A stretch of DNA of 62,474 bases from Leisingera sp. ANG-Vp. GTDB lineage: Bacteria; Pseudomonadota; Alphaproteobacteria; Rhodobacterales; Rhodobacteraceae. The stretch lies in assembly GCF_000813725.1 (NCBI RefSeq), contig NZ_JWLD01000026.1, positions 1-62,474 of the forward strand. Direction: 5' to 3'. How positions within the stretch are numbered: the first letter of the stretch is position 1; each line of letters starts with the position of its first letter. The translations under genes were made by a program, and so were the position numbers. Below the pieces are notes generated by a model. It saw only the letters and a program-made list of their open reading frames with translations, had not been told where the DNA came from and did no database searches. This document shows, piece after piece, positions 25,912 through 37,400 of this stretch.

Positions 25912-25969
25912 CAGGTTCTCCCCAGTTGGATCTATTGGCCCCGGGCGGGGGGCAGTGAAAAGCCCCCCG

Positions 25970-26890
25970 CTAGCGGGAGGCGTGGAAGTTGCGGCCAAGC
26001 GAGGCAGGTGCGCTGCTTTTGTCCGCAGAAAGGATAACAAGCACAATGATTGTAATCAGATAGGGCGACATTGCCAGATACTCGACCGGAATGGCAACGC
26101 CTGCCGCCTGCAGATTGAGCTGCACCACGGTGACGCCGCCGAAGAGATAGGCACCCAAGAGTGCGCGCCAGGGTTTCCAGCTGGCAAAGACCACCAGTGC
26201 CAGGGCAATCCAGCCGATGCCGGCGGTCATGCCTTCGGTCCATTGCGGGACGCGGATCAGGCTGATGTAGGCGCCGCCAAGGCCCGCGCAGGCGCCGCCG
26301 AACATGATGGCAGCGATGCGGATCCGGATCACCTTGTAGCCGAGCGCATGGGCGGCATCGTGGTTTTCCCCCACTGCCCGCAGCACCAGGCCGATGCGGG
26401 AATATTTCAGCACCCACCAGACCGCGGCGGTCAAGGCGATGCCGAAGTAGAGGATGATGTCATGGCCGAAGATAATCGGGCCGACAACGGGCAGGTCGCT
26501 CAGGACGGGGATGTGGATGTCCCCCATCTGCGGCGGCTTGATGCCGACATAGGACTGCCCCATCAGTGCCGACAGGCCCAGCCCGAACAGCGTTAGCGAC
26601 AGTCCCGAGGCCACCTGGTTGGCCTGGGCAAACTGGGTGAGGATGGCAAACAGGATCGACAGCGCCGCGCCGGCAAAGGCGGCAGCGATGAAGCCTAGGA
26701 GCGGCGAGCCGCTTTCCACAGCCGTGGCAAAGCCAGCGATGGCGCCGGTGATCATCATCCCCTCAACGCCGAGGTTCAAAACGCCGGACTTCTCGACCAC
26801 CAGCTCGCCAATTGCCGCCAGCAGAAGCGGGGTCGCCGCCACCATCAGCGAAGCGATGAGCAGGACCGGGTTGATTGCAGAAAGATCCAT
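25970..26890 (-). CDS. ABC transporter permease (nucleoside/BMP type)
   Basis: The 306-residue integral membrane protein has about eight helices, of the branched-chain-like permease family paired with BMP proteins. It opens MDLSAINPVLLIASLMVAATPLLLAAIGE and has the conserved EKSGVLNLGVEGMM and the cytoplasmic coupling segment LRAVGENHDAAHALGY. The start ATG 26890 is one base after the TAA of the preceding permease gene. It forms the channel with the neighbouring permease. Confidence 0.93.
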   Translation of the reverse strand: MDLSAINPVLLIASLMVAATPLLLAAIGELVVEKSGVLNLGVEGMMITGAIAGFATAVESGSPLLGFIAAAFAGAALSILFAILTQFAQANQVASGLSLTLFGLGLSALMGQSYVGIKPPQMGDIHIPVLSDLPVVGPIIFGHDIILYFGIALTAAVWWVLKYSRIGLVLRAVGENHDAAHALGYKVIRIRIAAIMFGGACAGLGGAYISLIRVPQWTEGMTAGIGWIALALVVFASWKPWRALLGAYLFGGVTVVQLNLQAAGVAIPVEYLAMSPYLITIIVLVILSADKSSAPASLGRNFHASR

Positions 26891-26891
26891 G

Positions 26892-27974
26892 TTACGCCAC
26901 CTCCGGCTTGCCAATTGCGATGCGGAAGTTTGTGAGCAGGTCAAACGCCAGCAGGAAGAACAGCAGCATCCCCTGGAAGACCTGGATCGCCGCGGCGGGC
27001 AGCTGCAGGTTCGACTGCGCGATGTCGCCGCCAATATAGGTCAGTGCCATCAGCCCGCCTGCCAGCAGAATGCCGACCGGATGCAGGCGGCCCAGGAAGG
27101 CGACGATGATCGCGGTAAAGCCATAACCCACGTTGAAGTCGATGGTGATCTGGCCGGAGGGGCCGGAAACCTCAAACAGCCCGGCAAGCCCTGCCAGAGC
27201 GCCGGAGGTGCCCAGGCAGAACAGCACCAGCCGGGTGGGGTTCACGCCGGCAAACTTGGCCGCCCGCGGTGCCTCGCCAGTCAGGCGGATGTGATAGCCG
27301 GTCATGTGGCGGTTCAGCAGCACATAGGCAAAGATCACCGCAATCAGCGCCGCCACCACGCCCCAATGCATGCCGGAACCTGCGATCAGCTCGGCGTTAT
27401 GGGCGCTGTCCCAGGACTGCAGGTTGCGCGAGCCGGGGAAACCGAAGCCCTCCGGGTTCTTCAGCAGGCCCAATGAGACCGAGGCGAGGAACTGCTCGGC
27501 GACATAGACCAGCATCAGAGAGACCAGGATCTCATTGGTGCCGAAACGGGTTTTCAGCACCGCAGGGATCATCGCCCAGGCCCAGCCGCCCAGCGCGCCG
27601 GCCACCACCATCAGCGGGAAGATCAGAAAGGACACGGCCGGGTAGAAGGCAAGGCCGGCCCCGGCGCCGCAAATGGCGCCCATGATGTACTGGCCCTCGG
27701 CGCCGATGTTCCAGATGCCCGCGCGGAAGCCCAGCGACAGGCCGATGGCGATCAGCACCAGCGGCGCGCCTTTGACCAGCAGCTGCGGCCGGTAGTAGAA
27801 GGCGAACTCGCCAAACAGCGGCTCCCAGAAAATGGTGCGGATCGCCTCTACCGGCGGTTTGCCGAGTGCTGCGAACAAAAGCCCGCCAAACAGCATCGTC
27901 GCCAGCACCGCCACCAGCGGCGTTGCCATCGACCAGGCGCGCGACGGCTGCGGCCGTTTCTCAAGCCGGATCAT
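26892..27974 (-). CDS. ABC transporter permease (nucleoside/BMP type)
   Basis: The 360-residue membrane protein is the second permease. After a cytoplasmic start (MIRLEKRPQPSRAWS) it has the family's GLSLGFRAGIWNIGAEGQYIMGAI and the coupling loop RLTGEAPRAAKFAGVNPTR. The gene begins 42 bp after the ATPase gene ends. Together the two permeases and the ATPase make an importer of the RbsC/YufPQ class. Confidence 0.93.
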   Translation of the reverse strand: MIRLEKRPQPSRAWSMATPLVAVLATMLFGGLLFAALGKPPVEAIRTIFWEPLFGEFAFYYRPQLLVKGAPLVLIAIGLSLGFRAGIWNIGAEGQYIMGAICGAGAGLAFYPAVSFLIFPLMVVAGALGGWAWAMIPAVLKTRFGTNEILVSLMLVYVAEQFLASVSLGLLKNPEGFGFPGSRNLQSWDSAHNAELIAGSGMHWGVVAALIAVIFAYVLLNRHMTGYHIRLTGEAPRAAKFAGVNPTRLVLFCLGTSGALAGLAGLFEVSGPSGQITIDFNVGYGFTAIIVAFLGRLHPVGILLAGGLMALTYIGGDIAQSNLQLPAAAIQVFQGMLLFFLLAFDLLTNFRIAIGKPEVA

Positions 27975-28016
27975 GAAGCGGCTCCCTGTTTCATCTTTTG
28001 ATTTATGTTGCGGAGG

Positions 28017-29534
28017 TCAGACATGCGCCACCTCCATGCCGTGGGCCCCGCCCATCATCAGGCCGATTTCGTCCACGGTCAGGCCCATGGCCTCGCGCGG
28101 GGCGCTGAGACGGCCTTCGTTCAGGGCAGCAAAACTGTCGGAGATTTCCATCAGCTCATCCAGATCCTGGCTGATGCAGATCACAGCGGCGCCCTTGGCG
28201 GCCAGATCCAGCAGCGACTGGCGGATGGAAGCGGCGGCTGCAGCATCAACGCCCCAGGTCGGCTGGTTCACCACCAGTACGTCGGGGTCCTGCAGCACTT
28301 CGCGGCCAATCACGAATTTCTGCAGGTTGCCGCCGGACAGCGACCGCGCCGCATTGCCGGGACCCGGGGTGCGGACGTCAAAAGCCTTGATGATGCGCTC
28401 GGCAAACTCCTTGGTCTTGCCCCAGTCGAGAAAGCCGTTCTTCTCCAGCCCCTCGCGCACCGAACCGGTGAGCATGGCGTTTTCCGTCAGGCTCATATCT
28501 GGGGCGGCGGCGTGGCCGAGGCGTTCCTCGGGCGCGGCCAGCACTCCCAGATGGCGCCGCGCGGTGGGGCCCAGCTTGCCGATTGGCTGCCCATGCAGTT
28601 TCACCGCATCGGCTTCCGTCAGGGTTTCGCCGGACAAAACCCCGAGCAGCTCGTCCTGGCCGTTGCCTGCGACACCGCCGATGCCGAGGATCTCGCCCTT
28701 GCGCACGGTCAGATGCACATTCTTGAGCGCCGTGCCAAAGGCCGAAGGCGCAGGCACCGACAGGCCGGAGATATCCATCGCCACATCACCGAACTCGCGG
28801 CTCGCGCGCTGCGGCGTCTGCAGGGTGCTGCCCACCATCATCTCGGCCATGTCGCGGGCCGAGGTCTCAGAGGGGGTGCATTCGCCCACGTTCTTGCCCA
28901 GGCGCAGGATGGTGGCGTGGTCGCACAGAGTGCGGATTTCCTCAAGCTTGTGCGAGATGTAGAGGATCGAGGTGCCTTCGGAGCGCAGTTTCTGCAGCGT
29001 TTCGAACAGGATATCGACTTCCTGCGGGGTCAGAACCGAGGTCGGCTCATCCATGATCAGGAGCTTCGGGTCCTGCAGCAGGCAGCGGATGATCTCAACC
29101 CGCTGGCGCTCGCCTGCGGACAGGTCGCCGACGGTGCGAAACGGGTCCAAGGGCAGGCCGTAGGTCTCGGACACCTCGCGGATGCGGGCCGCGAGATCGC
29201 GCATCTCGGGCGGGTTCTCCATCCCCAGGGCGATATTCTCGGCCACATTCAGCGCGTCAAACAGCGAGAAATGCTGGAACACCATGGCGATGCCGTCAGC
29301 ACGGGCCTGGCGCGGCTCGGCGGGGGCAAAGGGCTGGCCGCGCAGCAGCATCTGGCCGCTGTCGGGTTTCACGAGGCCGTAGATCATCTTGACCAGCGTC
29401 GATTTCCCGGCGCCGTTTTCGCCGAGGAGCGCATGCACCTCGCCTTCACCGATGTCAAAGGAGACAGTGTCATTGGCCACCACTCCGGGGTAGGCCTTGG
29501 TCAGGCCCTGCAGGCTCAGCAATGGTACAGTCAC
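28017..29534 (-). CDS. ABC transporter ATP-binding protein, two ATPase domains
   Basis: The 505-residue protein has two ABC domains. The first has Walker A GENGAGKST (about 38-46), the signature DLSAGERQRVEI and Walker B LLIMDEPTSVL. The second has a degenerate Walker A (GGVAGNGQDE), the signature RSLSGGNLQK and VLVVNQPTWGVD, as usual for RbsA/MglA/YufO-type sugar and nucleoside importers. The start is GTG 29534, which overlaps the xdhC stop as GTGA, so it is coupled to xdhC translation. This overlap ties the transporter to the xanthine dehydrogenase genes. Confidence 0.93.
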   Translation of the reverse strand: MTVPLLSLQGLTKAYPGVVANDTVSFDIGEGEVHALLGENGAGKSTLVKMIYGLVKPDSGQMLLRGQPFAPAEPRQARADGIAMVFQHFSLFDALNVAENIALGMENPPEMRDLAARIREVSETYGLPLDPFRTVGDLSAGERQRVEIIRCLLQDPKLLIMDEPTSVLTPQEVDILFETLQKLRSEGTSILYISHKLEEIRTLCDHATILRLGKNVGECTPSETSARDMAEMMVGSTLQTPQRASREFGDVAMDISGLSVPAPSAFGTALKNVHLTVRKGEILGIGGVAGNGQDELLGVLSGETLTEADAVKLHGQPIGKLGPTARRHLGVLAAPEERLGHAAAPDMSLTENAMLTGSVREGLEKNGFLDWGKTKEFAERIIKAFDVRTPGPGNAARSLSGGNLQKFVIGREVLQDPDVLVVNQPTWGVDAAAAASIRQSLLDLAAKGAAVICISQDLDELMEISDSFAALNEGRLSAPREAMGLTVDEIGLMMGGAHGMEVAHV

Positions 29535-30478
29535 GCGCGTGCGCCCTCTCTCTGTTCGTCTCTTACACCGTGCCGCAGCAGCTGGGCTGCCACGCCGACC
29601 GCAATCATTTGCGGATGTTTCCCAAGCTGCGGATCGCCGATCGGGCAGGTGATCCTTGCGATGTGCCCGGGCGCATGCCCCAGGGCGGCAAGACGCGAGC
29701 GGAACCGCGCCCATTTGGTCTTGGAGCCGATCAGCCCGGCGAATGCAAAGCGATGACTCAACAGCGCGTGGCATAGCGCCAGATCCAGCGCATGGGAATA
29801 GGTCAGCACCAAATGTGCCGCGTTTTCAGGCGCATGGGATACCAGTAACGCTGGGTCAGAAGCCGGGACCGCGGTGAGGGCCGGCGGGATTTCCGACGGG
29901 AACCGGTCCGCACCGGTGTCTGCCCAGGTGATCTCCAGATCCGGCAGCGGTGCCAGCACATCGACCAGCGCCCGCCCGACATGGCCTGCGCCCCAGATCC
30001 AGACCGGGCTGCAGGGGCGGTGAACCGGCTCGATCATCCAGCCGTCCGCCAGCTGCGGCGCGGGCGCGAGCCCCTGGCTGCGGGCGCTGGCGAGGATGCG
30101 TTTCACGGACATCGGTGTTGCTGGCGGCATCGGCGCCGGAGCAGCGGGGCGGGCAATAACCTCGCTGCCCAGTGCCGCCATGTCCGCGGCTTCATAAACT
30201 TCGCTCAGCAGCGTGACCGCACCGCCGCAGCACTGGCCCAGGTCCGGGCCCAGCGCATGCGTGCTGAGCCGTTTTGGTTCCGTTTGGCTGCGCGCCGCTT
30301 CAGCGGCCTCAAATTCCAGTGTGCCGCCGCCGATGGTGCCGCTTTGGCCATCCTGCCAGACCAGCATTGCGGTGCCCGTCTCGCGCGGGGAGGAGCCGCG
30401 GACGGAGGCGATCACCACCCGTACCACGCGGCCATGCCGTGCAACCGCCTCGCGGAGGGTTTGGACGTCAAACCCCAT
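29531..30478 (-). CDS. xdhC: xanthine dehydrogenase accessory protein XdhC
   Basis: The 315-residue XdhC binds the molybdenum cofactor, promotes its sulfuration and inserts it into XdhB. The N-terminal part has VVIASVRGSSPRETGTAMLV and GTIGGGTLE, with the conserved CCGG in GQCCGGAVTLL (about 81-85). The C-terminal Rossmann-like domain has VWIWGAGHVGRALVD. The start overlaps the end of xdhB by 11 bp and its stop overlaps the ATPase start by 4 bp. It acts in the cytoplasm on apo-XdhAB. Confidence 0.94.
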   Translation of the reverse strand: MGFDVQTLREAVARHGRVVRVVIASVRGSSPRETGTAMLVWQDGQSGTIGGGTLEFEAAEAARSQTEPKRLSTHALGPDLGQCCGGAVTLLSEVYEAADMAALGSEVIARPAAPAPMPPATPMSVKRILASARSQGLAPAPQLADGWMIEPVHRPCSPVWIWGAGHVGRALVDVLAPLPDLEITWADTGADRFPSEIPPALTAVPASDPALLVSHAPENAAHLVLTYSHALDLALCHALLSHRFAFAGLIGSKTKWARFRSRLAALGHAPGHIARITCPIGDPQLGKHPQMIAVGVAAQLLRHGVRDEQREGARA

Positions 30479-32762
30479 CCCGCACCCTCCGGATTGCGCG
30501 CCAGACCTCTTCAGCCGTCGCGGGCGCGTTCAGCGCCGGGTAGGTCTCGCCAAAGGCAGAGACCGCATCGCTGAGGGCCAGCCAGGCGGAGATGCCCAGC
30601 ATGAAGGGCGGCTCGCCCACTGCCTTGGAGCGGTAGATGGTGTCTTCGCGGTTCTGCCCGTCATAGAGCGCGACGTTGAACACATCGGGCCGGTCGGAGC
30701 AGGCGGGAATCTTGTAGGTGGAAGGCGCATGGGTCCTGAGCCGCCCGGCGTCATCCCAGACCAGTTCTTCGGTAGTGAGCCAGCCTGCGCCCTGCACATA
30801 GCCGCCTTCGATCTGGCCGGTGTCGAGCGCGGGGTTCAGCGAGGCACCGGCATCATGCAGGATATCGGCGCGCAGGATGCGGTTCTCGCCGGTCAGCGCA
30901 TCCACCGCCACTTCGGTCACTGCGGCGCCATAGGCGAAGTAATAGAACGGGCGGCCATGGCCCTTGATCCGGTCCCATTCCACTTTGGGGGTCTTGTAGA
31001 AACCGGTGGCCGACAGGCTGACACGGCCCTGGTAACAAGCGGCTGCGGCCTGATCGAAGGTCATCTCATCCTGACCGATGCGCACCATTCCGTTCTCAAA
31101 CACCACATCCGAAGGCCGGGCCTGATGCTGCAGCGCCAGATGTTCGGCCATCCGGGTGCGGATGGTGTCGCAGGCGGCCTGCACCGCCATGCCGTTGAGA
31201 TCCGAGCCTGAGGACGCCGCCGTGGCCGAGGTATTGGGCACTTTGCCGGTGTCTGTAGCGGTGATCTTTACCTTCTCCAGCGGGACGGCAAAGCGGCTGG
31301 CTGCGACCTGCGCCACTTTCTGGAACAGCCCCTGGCCCATTTCGGTGCCGCCGTGGTTCAGATGCACAGAGCCGTCCTGGTAGACATGCACCAGGGCGCC
31401 GGCCTGATTGAGGTGGGTAAGGGTAAAGGAAATGCCGAACTTTACCGGGGAAAAGGCGATACCGCGTTTCAGATGTGTCTGCCCTTCATTCCACTTGGAA
31501 ATCGCCGCCTTGCGGGCTGCATAATCCGAAGAGGCGAGAAGATCTGCTGTTATGCCATGCAGTTCAAAGTCGGTGACTTCCATTCCGTAAGGCGTGGTGT
31601 TTTCCGCTTTCGCTTCTGCCGGTGCCGCGTAGTAGTTCCGCCGCCGCAGTTCTGCGGGGTCCATTGCAAGGTCATGGGCAATGTGGTCCATCACCCGCTC
31701 TATCCCGACCATGCCCTGCGGGCCGCCAAAGCCGCGGTAGGCGGTGGCGCTTTGCCGGTTGGTGCGCAGGCGGTGGCTTTCGATGCGGATATTGGGGATC
31801 AGATAGGCGTTGTCGCTGTGCAGCATGGCGCGGTCGGCAACCGGCAGCGACAGATCCTGCGCCCAGCCGCAATCGGCCAGATGCAGAAACTCGACCCCCT
31901 GCAGGCGGCCTTCGTCATCAAAACCGGCGCGGTAGGAGATGCGGAAGGCGTGGCGCTTTCCGGTGATCACCATGTCGTCGTCGCGGTCATAGCGCATCTT
32001 GCAGGGCTTGCCGGTCAGCCGCGCCGCAACGGCACAGGCGACAGCCAGTGCATTGCCCTGGCTTTCCTTGCCGCCGAATCCGCCGCCCATGCGTCGGGTC
32101 TCGACCCGGACGGCATGCATCGGCAGGCCGATGGCATCCGCTACCTTGTGCTGGATTTCGGTCGGGTGCTGGGTAGAGGAGAAGACATGCATGCCGCCGT
32201 CCTCCTGCGGCCAGGCCATTGCTGCCTGGCCTTCGAGATAGAAATGCTCCTGCCCGCCGAGTTCAAACGTGCCCTCAACTGTGCGCGGGGCGGCGCTGAT
32301 GGCAGCGGCGGCATCGCCTTTCTGATAGATGCGCGGGCCTTCTTCAAACCGGCTGTCTGCAGCCATTGCCGCGTCGAGGGTGAGGAGGGCGGGCTCTTCC
32401 TCATAATCCACCTGGCCCTTGCGGGCGGCGACACGGGCGTTCTTGTGGCTGTCGGCCACAACCAGGAACACCGGCTGGCCGACATAGTTGACGGTGCCGG
32501 CCGCCAGCAGCGGCTCGTCATGGATTGAAGGCGAGACGTCATTGGAAAACGGCAGCCCCTTGGCGGTCATCACCGCCGCCACGCCGGGGCTGTGCTGCAC
32601 GCCGGTCAGATGCATGCCGGTGATATGGCCGCGGGCAATGGGGGAGAGGCCAAAGGCCAGATGCAGCGTTCCGGCGGGAGAGGGGATGTCGTCCACATAC
32701 CGCGCGGCACCGGTCACATGCAGTTCGGCGGCGTCATGGGGGAGGGGTTTGGAGACGCTCAT
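30468..32762 (-). CDS. xdhB: xanthine dehydrogenase molybdopterin-binding subunit
   Basis: The 764-residue large subunit holds the molybdopterin and oxidises hypoxanthine and xanthine to urate. It opens [19 protein letters not shown] and has [23 protein letters not shown] and [12 protein letters not shown]. The C-terminal AVGEPPFML includes the catalytic Glu equivalent to E730 of the Rhodobacter capsulatus enzyme. ATG 32762 overlaps the xdhA stop as ATGA. An open frame upstream inside xdhA is ignored. Confidence 0.96.
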   Translation of the reverse strand: MSVSKPLPHDAAELHVTGAARYVDDIPSPAGTLHLAFGLSPIARGHITGMHLTGVQHSPGVAAVMTAKGLPFSNDVSPSIHDEPLLAAGTVNYVGQPVFLVVADSHKNARVAARKGQVDYEEEPALLTLDAAMAADSRFEEGPRIYQKGDAAAAISAAPRTVEGTFELGGQEHFYLEGQAAMAWPQEDGGMHVFSSTQHPTEIQHKVADAIGLPMHAVRVETRRMGGGFGGKESQGNALAVACAVAARLTGKPCKMRYDRDDDMVITGKRHAFRISYRAGFDDEGRLQGVEFLHLADCGWAQDLSLPVADRAMLHSDNAYLIPNIRIESHRLRTNRQSATAYRGFGGPQGMVGIERVMDHIAHDLAMDPAELRRRNYYAAPAEAKAENTTPYGMEVTDFELHGITADLLASSDYAARKAAISKWNEGQTHLKRGIAFSPVKFGISFTLTHLNQAGALVHVYQDGSVHLNHGGTEMGQGLFQKVAQVAASRFAVPLEKVKITATDTGKVPNTSATAASSGSDLNGMAVQAACDTIRTRMAEHLALQHQARPSDVVFENGMVRIGQDEMTFDQAAAACYQGRVSLSATGFYKTPKVEWDRIKGHGRPFYYFAYGAAVTEVAVDALTGENRILRADILHDAGASLNPALDTGQIEGGYVQGAGWLTTEELVWDDAGRLRTHAPSTYKIPACSDRPDVFNVALYDGQNREDTIYRSKAVGEPPFMLGISAWLALSDAVSAFGETYPALNAPATAEEVWRAIRRVRDGV

Positions 32763-34120
32763 GGGCGGACCCCCAGCACCGAGACCGGCTGGCCGCTCTG
32801 CTCGGCGTAATAGCGCCATAGCATGTTGCGCGCGGTTTCCAGCCGGTATTCGGCAGAGGCCCGCATGTCGCTCATCGGGGTGAAGTCCTGATCCAAGGCC
32901 GCGGCGGCGGATTGGATCGTGGCCTCGTTCCAGGGCTGGCCGATGAGTGCGGCTTCCACATGGGCTGCGCGCTTGGGGATACCCGCCATGCCGCCGAATG
33001 CGATGCGGGCGGCTGCGATCTGGCCGTTTTCAGCCGTCACACTGAAGGCACCGAGCACGGCGGAGATATCCTGGTCAAAACGTTTCGACAGTTTGTAGAC
33101 CTTCAGCACGTCGGGCTGGCGCGGGAAGCAGACCGCCTCGACAAATTCGCCGGGCTGGCGGTCCTGTTTGCCGTAATCGAGGAAGAAGTCTTCCAGCGGC
33201 AGTTCGCGGCGGCTGTTCCCCTTGCGCAGGTGCAGTGTGGCGCCAAGCGTGATCAGGGCAGGCGGTGTGTCGCCGATGGGGGAGCCGTTGGCGATGTTGC
33301 CGCCGACGGTGGCGGCAGCGCGCACCTGCTGGGAAGCGAAGCGGCGCAGCATTTCGGCGAGTGAGTGGTGCAGCGGTTCCATTGCGGCGCGCAGGGCGTT
33401 CATATCGGCCATGGCACCGATGCGGACGGTGCTGTCCGTGATCTCGATGCCCTTAAGATCCGTGCATCCGTCGAGGAAGATCATCTTCGGCAGATGGCGC
33501 AGCTGTTTGGTGACCCAGAGGCCCACATCGGTGGCGCCGGCGATCAGGGTTGCGTCCGGGTGCTCTTGATAGAGATCCGCGAGTTCATCTGCTGACTGCG
33601 GCAACAGCGGCTGGATGCCGGGTTCAACCGGGCGGTCGCGGGTGATCCAGTCTGGCACCGGGGCGTCTTGGGCGGCTTCGGCCGCGCGGATGATCGGGGC
33701 GTAGCCGGTGCAGCGGCACAGGTTGCCTGCGAGCTGGTCGTCGAAATCGGTGGCGCCGTTGGCATGGGCCGTCACCATCGACATGATGAAACCGGGCGTG
33801 CAGAAGCCGCATTGGCTGCCGTGGTGATCCACCATCGCCTGCTGCACCGGGTGCAGGCTGCCGTCCGGGCCAGCGGCGCCCTCGACGGTGCGGACGGATT
33901 TACCGTTGAGCTGGGGCAGGAACAGGATGCAGGCGTTCAAGGCCTTGGAACCATGCGCGCCGGTGACCATAACGGTGCAGGCACCGCAATCGCCTTCGTT
34001 GCAGCCTTCCTTGGTGCCGGTAAGCCCTCTTTCCTCGCGCAGCCAGTCCAGCAATGTTGCCGACGGATCTGCGTCCGGAATGCGGACTTCTTCACCATTC
34101 AGACGAAAGGTGAGTGCCAT
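32759..34120 (-). CDS. xdhA: xanthine dehydrogenase iron-sulfur/FAD subunit
   Basis: The 453-residue small subunit begins with a plant-type ferredoxin domain (C40, C45, C48, C64) and a second [2Fe-2S] domain (C104, C107, C135, C137). A FAD domain of the CO-dehydrogenase flavoprotein type follows (about 180-440; [13 protein letters not shown], then [20 protein letters not shown]). It passes electrons from the molybdenum site to NAD. It is the first gene of the operon; the promoter must lie in the 361-bp spacer shared with dnaE. Confidence 0.96.
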   Translation of the reverse strand: MALTFRLNGEEVRIPDADPSATLLDWLREERGLTGTKEGCNEGDCGACTVMVTGAHGSKALNACILFLPQLNGKSVRTVEGAAGPDGSLHPVQQAMVDHHGSQCGFCTPGFIMSMVTAHANGATDFDDQLAGNLCRCTGYAPIIRAAEAAQDAPVPDWITRDRPVEPGIQPLLPQSADELADLYQEHPDATLIAGATDVGLWVTKQLRHLPKMIFLDGCTDLKGIEITDSTVRIGAMADMNALRAAMEPLHHSLAEMLRRFASQQVRAAATVGGNIANGSPIGDTPPALITLGATLHLRKGNSRRELPLEDFFLDYGKQDRQPGEFVEAVCFPRQPDVLKVYKLSKRFDQDISAVLGAFSVTAENGQIAAARIAFGGMAGIPKRAAHVEAALIGQPWNEATIQSAAAALDQDFTPMSDMRASAEYRLETARNMLWRYYAEQSGQPVSVLGVRP

Positions 34121-34481
34121 CTTCCCGATACCGCCGCTTTACCCTGTTGGCCCGAAGTGCCGCCCCCTCGATGCGGCGCAGAGGGGGAAGCGGGCTGAAT
34201 TATTGCTTGCTGCCAACAGCCTAGGGAGCGGGCCGTTGCCAAAGCAAGGAAAACCGGTGCTGCAGTGCAGTATTCCGCGGCGCAAGAAAATTGCCCACTG
34301 TTTGGGTAGGGCATTAATATTTATGCGTTTTATCCGCATCTTTGCGGCAGCTTTACGCGCCATCCGCGAAAGAGTTTCAACAAAATGGATAAAATCAAGG
34401 CTTCACCGCAGCGGTTTTGGCGGGTGTTCGGGGCGCAGATCGCCCTTTCACCCTGCCGCGCCAATAATATAGCGTGGCGGC
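34121..34481. other. divergent promoter region of xdhA and dnaE
   Basis: A 361-bp spacer with no gene. It has GC-rich sequence next to xdhA and an AT-richer central part (about 34250-34400) with a sigma-70-like promoter for dnaE at 34291. I saw no clear operator for a purine repressor. Confidence 0.55.
34291..34320 (+). promoter_or_regulatory. candidate sigma-70 promoter for dnaE
   Basis: TTGCCC (34291-34296), an 18-bp spacer and TAATAT (34315-34320), in the AT-rich centre of the divergent spacer. Predicted by eye. Confidence 0.4.
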
Positions 34482-37400
34482 ATGACAAGCTCTCCCCGAT
34501 TCATTCACCTGCGCACCCATACTGAATACTCTCTGCTGGAGGGCGCACTGCGGCTGAAGAAGCTGCCGGACCTGTGCAAGAAACACGAGATGCCCGCAAT
34601 TGCGGTGACAGACAGCAACAACCTGTTTTCGGCGCTGGAGTTTTCCGTTTCGGCAAGCGGTGCAGGCGTGCAGCCGATCATGGGCTGCCAGGTGGACCTG
34701 CGGTTTACCGAACCGGCACCGGGGGAGCGGCCGAAACCGCCCGCACCCTTGGTGCTTCTGGCGCAGAGCGAGGCGGGGTACGAGCATCTGATGAAGCTGA
34801 ACTCCTGCCTCTACCTGCGGCAGGGGGGCGAGCTGCCTTATGTGACGCTGGAGGAGCTGGAGGCGAATTCCGGCGATGTGATCTGCCTCAGCGGCGGGCC
34901 GGACGGGCCGGTTGGACGGCTGCTGCAGATGGGGCAGCGTCCGGCGGCTGAGGCGCTGATGCAGCGGCTGAAGGCGATTTTCCCGGACCGCCTGTATGTG
35001 GAGCTGCAGCGCCATCCGGGAGAGCACGGCCAGCCGGAGGCGGAGAAGGCGACCGAGCGCGGCCATGTGGAGATGGCCTATGCCCTGGACCTGCCGCTGG
35101 TCGCCACCAATGACGTCTATTTCCCCAACACGGAAATGTACGAGGCCCATGATGCGATGATCTGCATCGCCGAAGGTGCTTATGTCGACCAGGTGGAGCC
35201 GCGCCGCCGCCTGACCGCGCAGCATTACTTCAAAAGCCAGGAGGAGATGGTCGCGCTGTTTGCCGACCTGCCCGAGGCGATTGAAAACACCGTGGAAATC
35301 GCCAAGCGCTGCGCCTTCATGGCGTACCGGCGCGACCCGATCCTGCCGAAGTTCGCCGATGACGAGGTGGCCGAACTGCGCCGCATCGCCAATGACGGTC
35401 TGCAGCGGCGTCTGGCGGTGATCCCGCACGCGGTGAGCGTTGAGGAATACCAGGAACGGCTCGATTTCGAGCTGGGCATCATCGAGGGGATGGGGTTTCC
35501 GGGCTACTTCCTGATCGTTGCCGACTTTATCCAATGGGCCAAGGACCACGACATCCCGGTGGGGCCGGGGCGGGGCTCGGGTGCGGGTAGCCTCGTGGCT
35601 TATGCGTTGACCATCACCGACCTTGACCCGCTGCGTTATTCGCTGCTGTTTGAACGCTTCCTGAACCCGGAACGGGTTTCGATGCCCGACTTCGACATCG
35701 ACTTCTGCATGGACCGCCGCGAAGAGGTGATCAAATACGTGCAGGAGAAATACGGCCGCGACAAGGTTGGCCAGATCATCACCTTTGGCGCGCTTCTGTC
35801 CAAGGCGGCGGTGCGCGACATGGGGCGGGTTTTGCAGATGCCCTATGGCCAGGTGGACCGGCTGTCCAAGCTGATCCCGGTCGAGGGTGTGAAGCCGATG
35901 TCCATCGTGGACTCGCTGAAGGAAGAGCCGCGCCTGCGCGAGGAGGCCGAGAACGAGGAAGTCGTTGATCGCCTTTTGAAATACGGCATGCAGGTGGAGG
36001 GGCTGCTGCGCTCTGCCGGTACCCACGCGGCGGGCGTGGTGATCGGCGACCGGCCGCTGGACGCGCTGGTGCCGCTCTACCGCGATCCGCGTTCGGACAT
36101 GCCGGCCACCCAGTTCAACATGAAATGGGTGGAGCAGGCGGGGCTGGTGAAGTTCGACTTCCTGGGCCTGAAGACGCTGACCGTCATTCAGAACGCGATG
36201 GATCTGATTTTCCAGTCTGGCCGCGATCTGCATATCGCCGAGGACGGCACCCAGCTCTATGATCCGCCGGAAGGGGCGGAGAACCAGATCAACGCCATTC
36301 CGCTGGACGACAAGGTCACCTACGACCTCTACTCCCGCGCCAAGACCGTGGCGGTGTTCCAGGTGGAATCCACCGGCATGATGGATGCGCTGAAGCGCAT
36401 GAAGCCCACCTGCATCGAGGACATCGTGGCGCTGGTGGCGCTGTACCGGCCCGGCCCGATGGAGAACATCCCGGTCTACTGCGAGGTGAAGAACGGGATG
36501 CGCGAGATCACCTCGGTGCATCCGCTGATCGACCACATCCTGGAGGAAACCCAGGGCATCATCGTCTATCAGGAACAGGTGATGCAGATCGCCCAGGTGA
36601 TGGCGAACTACACCCTTGGCGGCGCGGACCTGCTGCGCCGGGCGATGGGTAAGAAGATCAAGGAGGCGATGGACGCCGAGCGCCCGAAATTCGAGAAGGG
36701 CGCGGCGGAAAACGGCGTCGACAAGAAGAAGGCCTCCGAGGTCTTCGACCTTCTGGAGAAATTCGCCAACTACGGCTTCAACAAGTCCCACGCGGCGGCC
36801 TATGCAGTTGTGTCCTATCAGACCGGCTGGCTGAAGGCGAACCACCCGGTGGAGTTCATGGCCGGCGTCATGAACTGCGATATCCATCTGACCGACAAGC
36901 TGGCGATCTACTTCGAAGAGGTGAAGAAGGGGCTGAAGCTGAAATACGTGCCGCCCTGCGTCAACCGGTCGATGGCGACGTTCAATGTGGTCAAGGGCGA
37001 ACTGGTCTATGCGCTGGGCGCGCTGAAAAACGTCGGCGTTGACGTGATGCGGCTGGTGACCGAGGCGCGCAATGAGGATGGCAACGAGCGCGTCTTTGTG
37101 AACCTCTTCGACTTTGCCCGCCGGGTGAACCTCAAGAAGGTCGGCAAGCGGCCCTTGGAGATGATGGCGCGGGCCGGGGCCTTTGACCAGCTCGACCAGA
37201 ATCGCCGCCGGGTGTTTGAAAGTCTTGGCGCGCTGGTGGATTACTCTGCCGCAGTGCATGACCAGCGCGCCTCCAGCCAGGTGTCGCTGTTCGGCGAGGC
37301 GGGCGAGGACCTACCGGAGCCGCGCCTGCCGTCGGTGCCGGACTGGCTGCCGGCCGAGCGTCTGTCTGAGGAATTCAAGGCGATTGGCTTTTACCTCTCA

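Noticed and set aside
34395-37259. Very long minus-strand open frame (954 codons) opposite dnaE, and similar long antisense frames over icd, the GcvT-family dehydrogenase and the ABC ATPase.
   Set aside because: These are frame shadows of GC-rich coding sequence: Arg/Ala/His-rich, no motifs, no ribosome-binding sites.
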